Of a stretch of 64,000 nucleotides of DNA, positions 19,088 to 28,089 are shown piece after piece. A program made the translations under genes and the position numbers. Source of the DNA: Hyphomicrobiaceae bacterium (GTDB lineage: Bacteria > Pseudomonadota > Alphaproteobacteria > Rhizobiales > Ancalomicrobiaceae); assembly GCA_016793065.1 (NCBI GenBank), contig JAEULV010000012.1:1-64000 (forward strand). The letters are read 5' to 3'. Under the pieces are notes generated by a model. That model worked only from the letters and a program-made list of their open reading frames with translations, searched no databases and was not told the origin of the DNA. Positions within the stretch are counted from its first letter, which is position 1, and the number at the start of each line of letters is the position of its first letter.

Positions 19088-19927
19088 ATGAGCTACAAGG
19101 ACATCCTGCTGCACCTGGAGCCGGGCGTTTCGGCGGCGAACACGGCGGCGACGCGGTTTGCCTGCACGCTGGCGGCGGCGCACGAGGCGCATGTCAGCGC
19201 GCTGGTCTGCGAAGTGGATCCGGTGCGGCCGATCGGCTTCAAGTCCGGGCCGCTCGACCTCGATATGCCGAACCTGATTCCCGACCAAAGCGAGGCGGTG
19301 GCGGCGGCGCGCGAGGCGTTCGCGATCGCAGCGCGCAATGCCGGCGTCGTCTATGCTTCGAGCCTGAGCCAAGGGTTCGCCTACGACATCGGCGAGGCGC
19401 TGGCCGGACATCTGCGGGTGCGCGATTTGGCGGTGATCGGCGTCGAGCGCTCGATGAACGACCAGCGGCGGATGCTGTTGGAGGAGACCCTGTTCGACAC
19501 CGGCCGGCCGATCGTGCTGGTGCCGGAAGCCTACGAAACCCTGGCGGCGCCGGCGTCGGTCGTGATTGCCTGGGACGACAGCCGGCCGGCGGCGCGGGCG
19601 GTGGCCGATGCCATGGGCATCCTGACCAAGGCGAAGGCAGTGACGATCGTCAGCGTCGACGATGCCAGCGACTACCAGCCGGGCCAGTCGGGGGCGGAGT
19701 TGGCCAATCACCTCGCCCGCCACGGCATCAGCGCCGAATTCGCGCAGGTGCAGCGCGGGCCGAAGGGGGTGTTCGCCGACATCCTCGCCGAGGCGCACGG
19801 GCGCAAGGCCGACATCATCGTGATGGGGGCCTATGGCCACTCGCGGCTGCGGCAGATGATCTTCGGCGGCGCGACGCGAGCGGTGTTCGACGGCGCGGCG
19901 TCGATCCCGGTGCTGATGTCGAACTGA
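19088..19927 (+). CDS. Universal stress protein, tandem UspA domains
   Basis: A 279-residue protein with two Usp folds (about 1-150 and 155-279). The second ends [19 protein letters not shown], fitting the G-2x-G-9x-G-(S/T) ATP-binding signature. The first domain has a degenerate loop, so only the second probably binds nucleotide. GAGGA lies upstream of the ATG. It is divergently arranged to the acyltransferase (197 bases). A tRNA gene follows on the other strand. Cytosolic stress-response role by family. Confidence 0.92.
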   Translation: MSYKDILLHLEPGVSAANTAATRFACTLAAAHEAHVSALVCEVDPVRPIGFKSGPLDLDMPNLIPDQSEAVAAAREAFAIAARNAGVVYASSLSQGFAYDIGEALAGHLRVRDLAVIGVERSMNDQRRMLLEETLFDTGRPIVLVPEAYETLAAPASVVIAWDDSRPAARAVADAMGILTKAKAVTIVSVDDASDYQPGQSGAELANHLARHGISAEFAQVQRGPKGVFADILAEAHGRKADIIVMGAYGHSRLRQMIFGGATRAVFDGAASIPVLMSN

Positions 19928-19991
19928 CATCTGGGCCTGAAAGCGGACACCGGTGCATCGAGGACGTCGGCAGGCGGAAACTGCCGATGAA

Positions 19992-20066
19992 TGGTGGGCG
20001 CGACAGGGATTGAACCTGTGACCCTTCGCGTGTGAAGCGAATGCTCTCCCGCTGAGCTACGCGCCC
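19992..20066 (-). tRNA. tRNA-Val (anticodon CAC)
   Basis: The reverse complement folds as a full cloverleaf. The acceptor GGGCGCG pairs with CGCGCCC, the D arm is GCTC...GAGC, and the anticodon stem TTCGC/GCGAA has loop TTCACAC (anticodon CAC). The T arm is ACAGG-TTCAATC-CCTGT. Discriminator A and CCA (19994-19992) are encoded. It reads GUG codons. Confidence 0.97.
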
Positions 20067-20086
20067 TTCGCCGAAGCGAGGTCGGC

Positions 20087-20115
20087 ATATAAGGGGGGGC
20101 TTGCCCGGGTGTCAA
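20087..20115 (-). promoter_or_regulatory. Promoter of tRNA-Val
   Basis: On the minus strand TTGACA (20115-20110) is separated by 17 bases from TTATAT (20092-20087). The likely transcription start near 20080 gives a 14-base leader before the tRNA. A near-consensus sigma-70-type promoter. Confidence 0.8.
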
Positions 20116-20169
20116 GCCGGGCGGAACAGGGTTTTTCGGGCTGGGGATAACGGGGCGCGCCCGGTCGGC

Positions 20170-20841
20170 TCAACGCACCCCCAGCCGGGCGACGGCTTCC
20201 CACAGTTCGTCATAGTGGTCGATGACGACGCCGGGGTTGAGGGCGGCGACCGGCACGGGCGTGTAGCCGAAGGTGACGCCGACGGAGGGAACGGCGGCGT
20301 TGCGGGCGACGTCGATATCGGCGGCGCTGTCGCCGACCATCACGGCGCGGGTCCGGTCGCCACCGGCGGCGGCGATGGTGCCGAGCAGGTGGTCGGCGTG
20401 GGGCTTCCTGACAGGGAACGTGTCGGCGCCGCAGACGGCGGCGAAGCGCTGGGTGAGACCGAGGCGGTCGAGCATCAGCCGCGACAGCGATTCGAGCTTG
20501 TTGGTGCAGACGGCGAAGCGCCAGCCGGCGGCCTCGAACCGGTCGAGGGCGGTTATCACGCCGGGGAACGGCCGGCTCTCGTCGACCATGTGGATGGTGT
20601 AGAGTTCGAGATAGGTCACGTAGAGCCGATCGACATTGGCGTCGGAACTGTCGGCGCCCTGCTGAGCCAGTGCGCGGGCGAGAAGCGGCTTGACGCCGGC
20701 GCCGACGAGGTGGCGGGCATCGGCGAGGGCGACGGGCGGGATCGCCTCGCGCTCGAGCAGGCGGTTGAGCGTCAGGATCAGGTCGGTGGCGCTGTCGACG
20801 AGGGTGCCGTCGAGATCGAACACAAGCAGGGGGGCGGTCAT
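20170..20841 (-). CDS. gph: Phosphoglycolate phosphatase
   Basis: A 223-residue HAD phosphatase. Motif I LLVFDLDGTLVDS (about 5-17) has both catalytic Asp residues. The cap is helical, motif II is FAVCTNK, motif III includes the Lys in VRKPHADHL, and motif IV VMVGDSAADI. Gph removes phosphate from 2-phosphoglycolate, formed by DNA repair and by oxygenase side reactions. The start at 20841 is chosen because the family begins here; upstream frame belongs to the divergent promoter region. Other small phosphates (for example pyrophosphate, as PpaX) cannot be excluded. Confidence 0.87.
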   Translation of the reverse strand: MTAPLLVFDLDGTLVDSATDLILTLNRLLEREAIPPVALADARHLVGAGVKPLLARALAQQGADSSDANVDRLYVTYLELYTIHMVDESRPFPGVITALDRFEAAGWRFAVCTNKLESLSRLMLDRLGLTQRFAAVCGADTFPVRKPHADHLLGTIAAAGGDRTRAVMVGDSAADIDVARNAAVPSVGVTFGYTPVPVAALNPGVVIDHYDELWEAVARLGVR

Positions 20842-20944
20842 GCGGCGGTAGCCTTCCAGTGCGGGGGCCTTGATCCGGCCCTGATCTTGCGGATCTAATT
20901 CAGTTTGAGCCTGCCTTAACAGATCGAAGCCGGAGCCCCAAGTC

Positions 20945-21343
20945 ATGACCGCCGCGCGCCTTGCCATTGTGCTTGCCAGCCTTGTCGCCCCGGCGCTGGC
21001 CGATGGCGCCCGGGCACAGACGGCGCCGGACCCGGGCAATCCGCGCTATCAGTTCGAGACGCCGGTGGCGCCGGCGCAGAACCGGGTCTACTGGCTCGAC
21101 CGGGCGAGCGGCATCGTCGGCGCCTGCCAGTACCAGACCGGCGGCGGGCCGAACGGCACGATGGCGTGTTTCGAACCGGGCGAGGGTTCGATCAACCAGG
21201 CGGCCGGCGACTACGCGCTGCTGCGGTCGGCGTGGGTGTCGGAGTTCGGCATATTCCGCGTCGACCACCGGTCGGGACGGATGGCGCTGTGCTTCGTGCG
21301 TGACACCAAGGTGGTCTGCACGCCGCAATCGGGCGGGCGCTGA
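20945..21343 (+). CDS. Small secreted protein with two R-x-D-x-x-S-G-x4-C motifs
   Basis: A 132-residue protein with a signal peptide (1-24, cleavage after ARAQ). The mature part repeats a motif: RVYWLDRASGIVGACQY and IFRVDHRSGRMALCFV. Each has aromatic-x-x-D-x-x-S-G followed by Cys. Similar short motifs (LRLDTRTG...C) occur in other alphaproteobacterial exported proteins of unknown role. GGAG lies nine bases upstream. Divergent from gph. Function unknown; likely periplasmic. Confidence 0.7.
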   Translation: MTAARLAIVLASLVAPALADGARAQTAPDPGNPRYQFETPVAPAQNRVYWLDRASGIVGACQYQTGGGPNGTMACFEPGEGSINQAAGDYALLRSAWVSEFGIFRVDHRSGRMALCFVRDTKVVCTPQSGGR

Positions 21344-21390
21344 GCGGCGCCAGTGCCCTTCGCGCCGCAGCGGGCCGCGCGACGAGACGA

Positions 21391-21421
21391 AAAGCCCGGA
21401 GGCCGAGGCGCTCCGGGCTTT
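21391..21421. terminator. Bidirectional rho-independent terminator
   Basis: AAAGCCCGGAG (21391-21401) and CTCCGGGCTTT (21411-21421) form an 11-base stem with a nine-base loop, flanked by A and T runs. It serves the convergent genes ending at 21343 (+) and 21447 (-). Confidence 0.8.
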
Positions 21422-21446
21422 GGTTCATCGGCGGGACTGGAACGCG

Positions 21447-23213
21447 TCACATCCGGTAGGCCGTGCGCAGGCCGCCCCAGTGCTTGCCGCCGATGTAGAG
21501 GGGCGCGTCGATTTCCTTGACCAGCACCATGTTGCCGCCGCCCATGTCGCGGTGATAGGCCTGCACCAGGAACGGGCGGGTGTTGCGAGCGGCCAGCAGG
21601 CCGGCGCGGTCGTCGAAGATGCGCTTGTTGCGGCAGTTGCCGGCATTCCAGACCGGATCGTGCGGGCGCTGCGGCTGCGCGTACTTCTTGTTGTGGACAG
21701 GCAGGAAGCCATTGCGGTCGACGCAGGCCGTGAAGGTCATGCGGCCATCCTGGTTGAGGATGCGCTCCTGGATCGGCGTCAGCACCTCTTCCAGCACCTG
21801 CATGTAGCGGGTGTTGTACTGGACCGGGTTGGTGTTGGGGATGACGCGGTAGTCGGTATCGAACAGCATCTCGCGCGACAGCCTACCCTGGCGGATCGCC
21901 TCGTCCATGGCGGCAGTGGCCTCGCGGGCGCCGTCCTGGGCGCGATCGATATAGGCCTGATAGCTGGTCGCGACCTTGGCGACCTCGTCGTGCACCTGGG
22001 CCAGGGCCGAGTGGTTTTCCTCGTCGAAGCAGAAATGCGCGCCAAGCGAACTGACATTGACGACACGGGCCTCGATATGGGTGCCGCCCTCGATCGTCAG
22101 CGCGCCGCGGGTGCCGACGACGATCTTGGCGCCGGCGTCGAACTGAACCAGCACGCCGCCCTCGGAGATGTCGACGGTCTTGCCCTTGAGGAACCCGCCG
22201 ACCGACTTGAAATCGACCTTGAGGCTGACCGGCCAGCGGTCGTGACGACGACGGTCGCCCTGCTCGGTCTGGCGCAGCAGCATGATCAGGCGGCGATTGA
22301 CGTCGGCGACAGCCGACTGCATGGCGCCGGAGCTCTGGTCGACGGTACGCGATATCTCGACAGCGGCCGATGTCGCCTCGCGCATGGCCTGGGTCCGGGC
22401 CGCGACGTCCTCGGCGAAGGCGGCGCCCTCATGAGCGCCACGGCCGAGTTCGGCGGCTACGGCGATCTGTTCCTCGACGGCGGAGGCGACGGTGCCGAAC
22501 ACCGGGCGGATCTGGCCGATGATGCCGATGATGCGGCCGACGGCGGCGATCGAGGTTTCGGAGGTGCGGGTCAGGCGCTCGATATTGGCGGTGATCTCGT
22601 CGGTGGCCTTCTGGGTCTCGACCGACAGGGCCTTGACCTCGTTGGCGACGACGGCGAAGCCGCGACCGGCGGTTCCGGCGCGCGCCGCCTCGATGGTGGC
22701 ATTCAGCGCCAGCAGGTTGGTCTGGCGGGCGACGTCGGAGATCAGCTTGACGACACTTTCGATCTGGCCGATCGCCGCCTTCAGGTCCTCGATCGAGGTG
22801 GTGGCGGTGGCGGCGATGGTCTCGGCTTCGTGCACCAGCTGCGAGGAGTTGCGCGCCTGGCGGCCGACTTCCTCGTTGGACTGGGCTAGTTCCTCGACGG
22901 CGGAGGCAAGTTGCTGGGCGGCGGAGGTGGCCTTCAGCGTTTCGTTGGAAAGATGATCGGTGTCGCTCTTGATGCCGTCGACCAGGCGCATCGAGTTGCC
23001 GATGCTGTCGGACATGGTCTTGCCGGTGGCGGCGACATTGGCCGCCATGCGTACCAGATCGGCCTCGATGAAGGCGATGACCTCGTCGATGCCCTCCATC
23101 TTCTTTTTGTGGGCGGCGTCATTCAGGTGGCTTGGCCTGAACTCCGGCGTGACCTGCGCGGCGGGAGCAGCAACATTCGACGACCGGAACCGCTTGGCGA
23201 GGTTGGAGAGCAT
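21447..23213 (-). CDS. Soluble chemoreceptor with internal PilZ and C-terminal sensor-like domain
   Basis: A 588-residue protein without membrane segments. Residues about 60-310 form the MCP coiled coil, with the tip [17 protein letters not shown] PilZ domain follows (about 320-405) with RRRHDR (the R-x3-R element) and DISEGG ([D/N]-x-S-x-x-G), the residues that bind cyclic-di-GMP. The last 140 residues (from [12 protein letters not shown]) contain [15 protein letters not shown] and [12 protein letters not shown], a conserved tail of some alphaproteobacterial receptors that looks Cache/PAS-like. The sensor-last order is unusual. AAGG lies eight bases before the ATG. A CtrA-like box lies upstream. 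Confidence 0.9.
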   Translation of the reverse strand: MLSNLAKRFRSSNVAAPAAQVTPEFRPSHLNDAAHKKKMEGIDEVIAFIEADLVRMAANVAATGKTMSDSIGNSMRLVDGIKSDTDHLSNETLKATSAAQQLASAVEELAQSNEEVGRQARNSSQLVHEAETIAATATTSIEDLKAAIGQIESVVKLISDVARQTNLLALNATIEAARAGTAGRGFAVVANEVKALSVETQKATDEITANIERLTRTSETSIAAVGRIIGIIGQIRPVFGTVASAVEEQIAVAAELGRGAHEGAAFAEDVAARTQAMREATSAAVEISRTVDQSSGAMQSAVADVNRRLIMLLRQTEQGDRRRHDRWPVSLKVDFKSVGGFLKGKTVDISEGGVLVQFDAGAKIVVGTRGALTIEGGTHIEARVVNVSSLGAHFCFDEENHSALAQVHDEVAKVATSYQAYIDRAQDGAREATAAMDEAIRQGRLSREMLFDTDYRVIPNTNPVQYNTRYMQVLEEVLTPIQERILNQDGRMTFTACVDRNGFLPVHNKKYAQPQRPHDPVWNAGNCRNKRIFDDRAGLLAARNTRPFLVQAYHRDMGGGNMVLVKEIDAPLYIGGKHWGGLRTAYRM

Positions 23214-23633
23214 GGGGCGAACCTTGGGCGTGCTACTATTGGGCGCTTTGCTTTGAGCTCACAGTGCAATCCTCTAGTAAACGTGGGGTTAAACGGTTCG
23301 GCGTTCTCCTCCATTTTCTGCGGATTCGATCAAATGAACCTCAACTTAGGTCGAATTTTTCCGCAAGATAAAACTGACGCAACGTTAGATACTGGTGTCT
23401 GGCGCTCTATTTCGGCATCGTCAGGCGTTTGTCGATAAAACTGACAAAATGATAACAATGATGTATTTGGACAAATCTACCGTGCGTGATAGCGGCCAGG
23501 CGCGGGCGGATGAACGACGACGTTTCACCCGAGGCGTGGCGATTTGCGGTTTCCAACGGCCGGTTTCTGCGCTAGAGCGCGGGGGGATTGACGGCGGCAG
23601 ACAGCGACTTCGCCGCGGGTTGGGGAAACGATC
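23214..23633. other. 420-bp divergent intergenic region
   Basis: The region between the PilZ chemoreceptor and rpiA is richer in A+T than its flanks. It holds a CtrA-like box (23278-23292) and a 12-base direct repeat GATAAAACTGAC at 23367-23378 and 23434-23445. A poor promoter candidate for rpiA (TTGTCG...TAACAA) starts at 23429. Small open frames here have no family match and I do not call them. Confidence 0.5.
23278..23292 (-). promoter_or_regulatory. CtrA-like site upstream of the chemoreceptor gene
   Basis: Read on the minus strand the site is TTAA-N7-TTTA followed by C, one mismatch from the TTAA-N7-TTAA consensus of the alphaproteobacterial cell-cycle regulator CtrA. It lies about 65 bases upstream of the receptor start. 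Motility genes are common CtrA targets. Short motifs occur by chance, so this is tentative. Confidence 0.3.
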
Positions 23634-24326
23634 ATGGTCCTGGATCTGAAGCGGGAGGCGGCGCGGGCGGCGCTGGAGCATGTCGAGAGCGGCATGCGAC
23701 TGGGGCTCGGCACCGGATCAACCGCCGATCATTTCATCGACCTGCTTGGCGATAAGGTGAAGGCCGGGTTCGACGTCATCTGCGTGCCGACCTCGGAGCG
23801 CACGGCGGCGCGGGCGGCACCGCTCGGCATCCGGCTGACGACGCTCGACGAGACGCCGGAGCTGGACCTCACCGTCGACGGCGCCGACGAGATCGGGCCG
23901 CGGCTGGTTCTGATCAAGGGCGGCGGCGGCGCGCTGCTGCGGGAGAAGATCGTCGCCTCGGCCTCGCACCGGATGATCGTCATCGCCGACCAGTCGAAGG
24001 TCGTCGAGGCGTTCGGCGTCTATCCGCTGCCGATCGAGGTGATGCCGTTCGGACTGGAGGCGACGCGCCGGGCGATCGCGGCGCACGCCAAGGCCATGGA
24101 CCTGCCGGACGCGTTGGCGCTGCGGCGCAAGGCCGACGGCACGCCCTACGTCACCGATGGCGGTCACTACATCATCGATGCATCATTTCGCCGGATTCCG
24201 GATCCATGGAGCCTGGCGCGCGCGCTGGTGTCGATTCCCGGTGTTGTCGAGCATGGTCTGTTCATCGACATGGCGGGACTGGCGCTGATCGCCGGAACCG
24301 ATGGTGTCATTCAACTGAAGCCCTGA
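23634..24326 (+). CDS. rpiA: Ribose-5-phosphate isomerase A
   Basis: A 230-residue enzyme that interconverts ribose 5-phosphate and ribulose 5-phosphate in the non-oxidative pentose phosphate pathway. The phosphate-binding [12 protein letters not shown] (about 24-35), the catalytic region [10 protein letters not shown] and [13 protein letters not shown] are all present, with ADQSKVV downstream. Length is typical. The ATG at 23634 follows GGGGAAACGATC. The DUF2059 gene follows 82 bases downstream and is probably co-transcribed. Confidence 0.95.
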   Translation: MVLDLKREAARAALEHVESGMRLGLGTGSTADHFIDLLGDKVKAGFDVICVPTSERTAARAAPLGIRLTTLDETPELDLTVDGADEIGPRLVLIKGGGGALLREKIVASASHRMIVIADQSKVVEAFGVYPLPIEVMPFGLEATRRAIAAHAKAMDLPDALALRRKADGTPYVTDGGHYIIDASFRRIPDPWSLARALVSIPGVVEHGLFIDMAGLALIAGTDGVIQLKP

Positions 24327-24408
24327 GAGCCTGTTGACATTGCCCGCGCGGGAGTGGATGCCTCAACCGGCTCTCGCCCGCCGCCGGGCGCCTTCGGGAG
24401 GAAATTCG

Positions 24409-24930
24409 ATGTCCCTGTTCATTTCATTGCGTCGTGCCATTGCTCTTGTCGGACTGGCCTGTGTTCTGGCCATCGGCCTCGGCGGGGTCGGCTCCGCCCA
24501 GGCGCAGGACTACACCAAGGAACACCTGGCGGCCGCCCGCAAGGCGATCATGGCGTCGCGCTCGGCTGAGGGCTTCGACAACATCCTGCCGACCGTCGCG
24601 CAGCAAACCAAGACACTGTTCATCCGCACCAATCCGACGCTGTCGACCCAACTCGAGGAAGTGGTGACCGACGTGGCGATCCAGATGGCGGCGGAACGGC
24701 CGAAACTCGACCTCGAGCTCGCCAAGATCTGGGCGGCGCGGTTCTCGCAGGCCGAGCTCGACGAAATCTCCAAGTTCTACAATTCCCCGGTCGGCCAGAA
24801 GGTCGCCAAGGAAACCCAGGACATGGTAACGCTGTCGGTACAGGCGGCGCTCGGCTGGCAGTCGAAGCTGTCGACCGACATGGTGACCAAGGTCCGCGAC
24901 GAGATGCGCAAGCGCGGCCACCAGATGTGA
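24409..24930 (+). CDS. DUF2059 domain-containing secreted protein
   Basis: A 173-residue protein. Start at 24409 (MSLFISLRRAIAL), with GGGAGGAAA just upstream. Signal peptide to about residue 32 (GSAQAQ). The mature part is helical and has the family pattern AKIWAARFSQAELDEISKFY followed by NSPVGQKVAKE, typical of DUF2059. These proteins are periplasmic and of unknown function. It lies between rpiA and a terminator upstream of gor, an arrangement that seems frequent in related genomes but implies no known link. Confidence 0.87.
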   Translation: MSLFISLRRAIALVGLACVLAIGLGGVGSAQAQDYTKEHLAAARKAIMASRSAEGFDNILPTVAQQTKTLFIRTNPTLSTQLEEVVTDVAIQMAAERPKLDLELAKIWAARFSQAELDEISKFYNSPVGQKVAKETQDMVTLSVQAALGWQSKLSTDMVTKVRDEMRKRGHQM

Positions 24931-25009
24931 CCGCAATCATCGGGTTGGCCGAGGCAACGCGCCAGCGTCCCGGCCGTCGCGACGCCTGCCGTTTGCCCGA
25001 TCCGCCCTG

Positions 25010-25037
25010 CCCCGGCCCCCGTGCCGGGGTTTGGTTT
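25010..25037 (+). terminator. Rho-independent terminator after the rpiA-DUF2059 pair
   Basis: CCCCGGC (25010-25016) pairs with GCCGGGG (25023-25029), six-base loop, then TTTGGTTTG. It separates DUF2059 from gor. Confidence 0.65.
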
Positions 25038-25158
25038 GTCCGGCGGCTGGCCTGGGGGCTGGCGGGTTGGCGGCGCGATGCACCGGGCTGCCCCCTCCCC
25101 TTCGAAGGCAAGGCGACCTATATCAGCCTGAACTCCCTCAAGCGCAGGATTGATCGCC

Positions 25159-26529
25159 ATGGCACATGACTACGATCTCTTCGTCATCGGTGCGGGGTCC
25201 GGCGGCGTGCGGGCCGCGCGGATCGCGGCGGGCTACGGCGCGCGAGTGGCGGTGGCCGAGGAATACCGGGTCGGCGGGACCTGCGTCATTCGCGGCTGCG
25301 TGCCGAAGAAGCTGATGGTCTATGCGGCGCGGTTCGCCGACGATTTCGCCGATGCGGCCGGCTTCGGCTGGAACGTCGGGGCGACATCGTTCGACTGGAC
25401 GCGGCTGATCGCGGCCAAGGACAGGGAAATCGACCGGCTGGAAGCGGCCTATGGCTCGACGCTGGGCAAGGCCGGAGTCGAGGTGATCCGGTCGCGGGCG
25501 GTGGTCGACGGGCCGAACGCGGTGCGGCTGGCCGACGGCCGGCGGATCACGGCGGGCAAGATCCTGATCGCCACCGGCGGCCGGCCGAATCTCGACGCGG
25601 CAATCCCCGGGATCGAGCATGTCATCACCTCGAACGAGGTGTTTCACCTCGCCGAACAGCCGCACCGGGTGATCGTGGTCGGCGGCGGCTATATCGCGGT
25701 GGAATTCGCCGGGATCTTCGCCGGGCTCGGCTCGCGGGTGACGCAGATCTACCGGGGGCCGGAGATCCTGCGCGGCTTCGACAACGAGGTCCGGGCGCAG
25801 GTGCGGGCCGACATGGCGCGGCGCGGCGTCGACTTCATGCTCAACGACCTGATCACCCGCATCGACCGCACCGACGCCGGGCTGGTGGCGACGACGCGGG
25901 GCGGCGGGCGGATCGAGGCCGACCAGATCCTCTATGCGATCGGCCGGGCGCCGGCGACCGAGGGACTGGGGCTGGAGACCGCCGGGGTCGAGATGCTGGC
26001 GGGCGGCGCCATCAAGGTGGACGCGTTCTCGCGCACCAACGTGGCGTCGATCTTCGCCGTCGGCGACGTCACCGACCGGGTGAACCTGACGCCGGTCGCG
26101 ATCCGCGAAGGCCATGCCTTCGCCGACAGCGAGTTCGGCGGCAAGCCGGTGTCGGTCGATCACGAACTCATCCCGACCGCGGTGTTCTCGACGCCGGAGA
26201 TCGGCACGGTGGGGCTGAGCGAGGAAGAGGCGAAGCGGACGCTCGACGGCGTCGACGTCTATCGCGCCGGGTTCCGGCCGATGCGCAACACGCTTGCCGG
26301 CCGCGACGAGCGGATGCTGATGAAGCTGCTGGTCGATGCCGCCACCGACAAGGTGATCGGCTGCCACATCGTCGGCCCCGACGCGGCCGAAATGGTGCAG
26401 CTGGTCGGCGTCGCCATGAAGATGGGCGCGACCAAGGTGGATTTCGACGCGACCATGGCGCTGCACCCGTCGGCGGCGGAGGAACTCGTCACCATGCGCA
26501 CGCCGTCGGAGCGCTGGCGGCGGGGGTGA
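25159..26529 (+). CDS. gor: Glutathione-disulfide reductase
   Basis: A 456-residue flavoprotein that reduces oxidised glutathione with NADPH. The FAD dinucleotide-binding motif is VIGAGSGGVRAAR. The redox disulfide is GGTCVIRGCVPKK (Cys42 and Cys47), the NADPH motif is VVGGGYIAVEFAG with Arg-rich downstream residues (YRGPEILRGFD), and the C-terminal HPSAAEELVTMR holds the catalytic His-Glu pair. The ATG at 25159 is taken as the start; an in-frame TTG three codons earlier is unlikely. It follows a terminator and probably has its own promoter. Distinction from mercuric or other disulfide reductases rests on the C-x4-C and NADPH regions. Confidence 0.93.
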   Translation: MAHDYDLFVIGAGSGGVRAARIAAGYGARVAVAEEYRVGGTCVIRGCVPKKLMVYAARFADDFADAAGFGWNVGATSFDWTRLIAAKDREIDRLEAAYGSTLGKAGVEVIRSRAVVDGPNAVRLADGRRITAGKILIATGGRPNLDAAIPGIEHVITSNEVFHLAEQPHRVIVVGGGYIAVEFAGIFAGLGSRVTQIYRGPEILRGFDNEVRAQVRADMARRGVDFMLNDLITRIDRTDAGLVATTRGGGRIEADQILYAIGRAPATEGLGLETAGVEMLAGGAIKVDAFSRTNVASIFAVGDVTDRVNLTPVAIREGHAFADSEFGGKPVSVDHELIPTAVFSTPEIGTVGLSEEEAKRTLDGVDVYRAGFRPMRNTLAGRDERMLMKLLVDAATDKVIGCHIVGPDAAEMVQLVGVAMKMGATKVDFDATMALHPSAAEELVTMRTPSERWRRG

Positions 26530-26658
26530 GAGCGGGCCGGTCACGCATGGCGGGGGAATTTCCGGACGGCGCGACTTGATCTTTCGCCCGGCGCGGTCCA
26601 CTCAGGCGCGGACCGGCCGGGGCGACGATCGCCCTGCCCCCTTGATGGACCGACCGAA

Positions 26659-26877
26659 ATGACCGCGACCGCGAAAGACGCCAACGGTGCCACCCTCAAC
26701 GAAGGCGACACCGTGTCGGTGATCAAGGACCTGAAGGTCAAGGGATCGTCCAGCGTCATCAAGCGCGGCACGGTGTTCAAGAACATCCGCCTCACCGACA
26801 ACCCGGAAGAGATCGACGTGCGCAACGCCCAGATCAAGGACCTGGTGCTGAAGACCTGCTTCGTCAAGAAGGGGTAA
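26659..26877 (+). CDS. PhnA/YjdM-type small protein (C-terminal domain only)
   Basis: A 72-residue protein matching the C-terminal PhnA domain: VIKDLKVKGSSSVIKRGTV then KNIRLTDNPEEIDV and LVLKTCFVKKG. E. coli YjdM also has an N-terminal zinc ribbon that is absent here, as in many alphaproteobacterial homologues. The name comes from an old link to phosphonate use; the function is unclear. The Shine-Dalgarno sequence is weak. It lies after gor and is convergent with the cytochrome gene. Confidence 0.88.
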   Translation: MTATAKDANGATLNEGDTVSVIKDLKVKGSSSVIKRGTVFKNIRLTDNPEEIDVRNAQIKDLVLKTCFVKKG

Positions 26878-26923
26878 GGCAGAGCAAGGCGGGACGACGG
26901 CTCGCGCCGCTCGTTGCGCCGCC

Positions 26924-27475
26924 TCAGGCCCGCTTGCGGCCTGTGAACATGGCGCGGACAAGATTTTCGCGGTGTTCGATACTGGCGACGAGTACGCCGG
27001 CGATGTGCAATGCGATCAGGCCGATTGTCGCGTAAACGATGGCGACATGCAGGTCCTCCAGCCATTCCTCGCCCCAGAACGCATCCAGCGTCAACATGTG
27101 CCCGGTCGTCGCGATCGCCGCGACGGCGATCAGCAGGGCCACGACCATGGCACCCCCGGCGGGGTTATGCCCGAGGTGGCGCGGCGCCCGCATCGACAGC
27201 GTGGCGCGCAGGTAGCGCAATACGCTCGCGGGCCGATAAACGAAATCGGCGAAGCGGGCATGGCGGGTGCCGACGAAACCCCAGACGACGCGGATCGCGA
27301 TCAGCGCGGCGGCGACGTAGCCGATGACGATGTGGGCCGTGGTCAGTTCGTCGCCGGTGGCCATGGCAGCGACGAAACAGCCAACCAGCGACCAGTGAAA
27401 CAGCCGTACAACGGGATCCCAGACACGAACGGTGGGCTCCGGCCGGGCAAGAGAGGGGGATTCGATCGCGGTCAT
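26924..27475 (-). CDS. Cytochrome b561-type membrane protein
   Basis: A 183-residue membrane protein. The start at 27475 has GAGGA six bases upstream. Four membrane segments fit the di-heme cytochrome b561/b6 fold. His residues suited to heme ligation are in LFHWSLV, TTAHIVIGY, TTGHMLTL and LHVAIVYATIGLIALHIAG. Such proteins pass electrons between quinol and periplasmic partners. The PepSY gene upstream on the same strand (91-base gap) is a frequent companion, so the pair probably forms one electron-transfer unit. Confidence 0.87.
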   Translation of the reverse strand: MTAIESPSLARPEPTVRVWDPVVRLFHWSLVGCFVAAMATGDELTTAHIVIGYVAAALIAIRVVWGFVGTRHARFADFVYRPASVLRYLRATLSMRAPRHLGHNPAGGAMVVALLIAVAAIATTGHMLTLDAFWGEEWLEDLHVAIVYATIGLIALHIAGVLVASIEHRENLVRAMFTGRKRA

Positions 27476-27566
27476 CGGTGGTCCTCGGAGGGTTTGCGTA
27501 ACGTGCACGGCCAGGTCGCCGCGTCAGGGGCGACGACGCCCGGGAACGGGCGTCGTCGAACTGCGA

Positions 27567-27842
27567 TCAGTTGGCCTTCTTGCGCACCAGCTCGAGGTTC
27601 ACCGGGTTGAAGAAGAGTTCGAACTTGGCGCCTTGAGCGTCCTTGGCGTAGACCTCCCAGCAATTGTCTTCTTCCTTGACCTTGGAGGCGGTGTAGCCAA
27701 GCGACGTCGCCTTCGCCATCGCCTCTTCCTGCGGCTTCCACGCCGACTTGGGCTCGGAGGTGCACTTGTCGGCGGCGAAGGCCGGGGCGGCGAGGCCGAC
27801 GACAAGAGCGGTGGCGACGGCGGCGAAAATGGTCCTGGACAT
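27567..27842 (-). CDS. PepSY domain periplasmic protein
   Basis: A 91-residue protein. Start at 27842, with GAGGAA six bases upstream. Signal peptide 1-23 (APAFA). The mature part, with AMAKATSLGYTASKVKEEDN, CWEVYAKDAQGAKFELFFNP and a conserved Cys pair, fits the PepSY fold. Small PepSY proteins are commonly encoded with cytochrome b561 and are thought to assist a periplasmic or membrane partner. It is the first gene of the pair and is divergent from the fumarase gene (247 bases). Confidence 0.85.
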   Translation of the reverse strand: MSRTIFAAVATALVVGLAAPAFAADKCTSEPKSAWKPQEEAMAKATSLGYTASKVKEEDNCWEVYAKDAQGAKFELFFNPVNLELVRKKAN

Positions 27843-28089
27843 GGGAAATTCCTCGGAATTGGTCTGCAACGGTCCGGGCCGGCTGGCCTCGACGAGCGGA
27901 CCATGGCGAATTGCCGGTGAGACGCGGCTGATGCCGAAGATCAGCGAATTGTCAGCTTCCCGGCCGGGGCGGACTTATCCTCCCGTCTGACTTGGAAACG
28001 CGGCGGCGACGGCGTACATACGGCGGCATCGGGGGCGGCGCGGGAAGTCGCGCGGCCACAACGCCTTTACTTCTCGGGGAGAGAGACCC

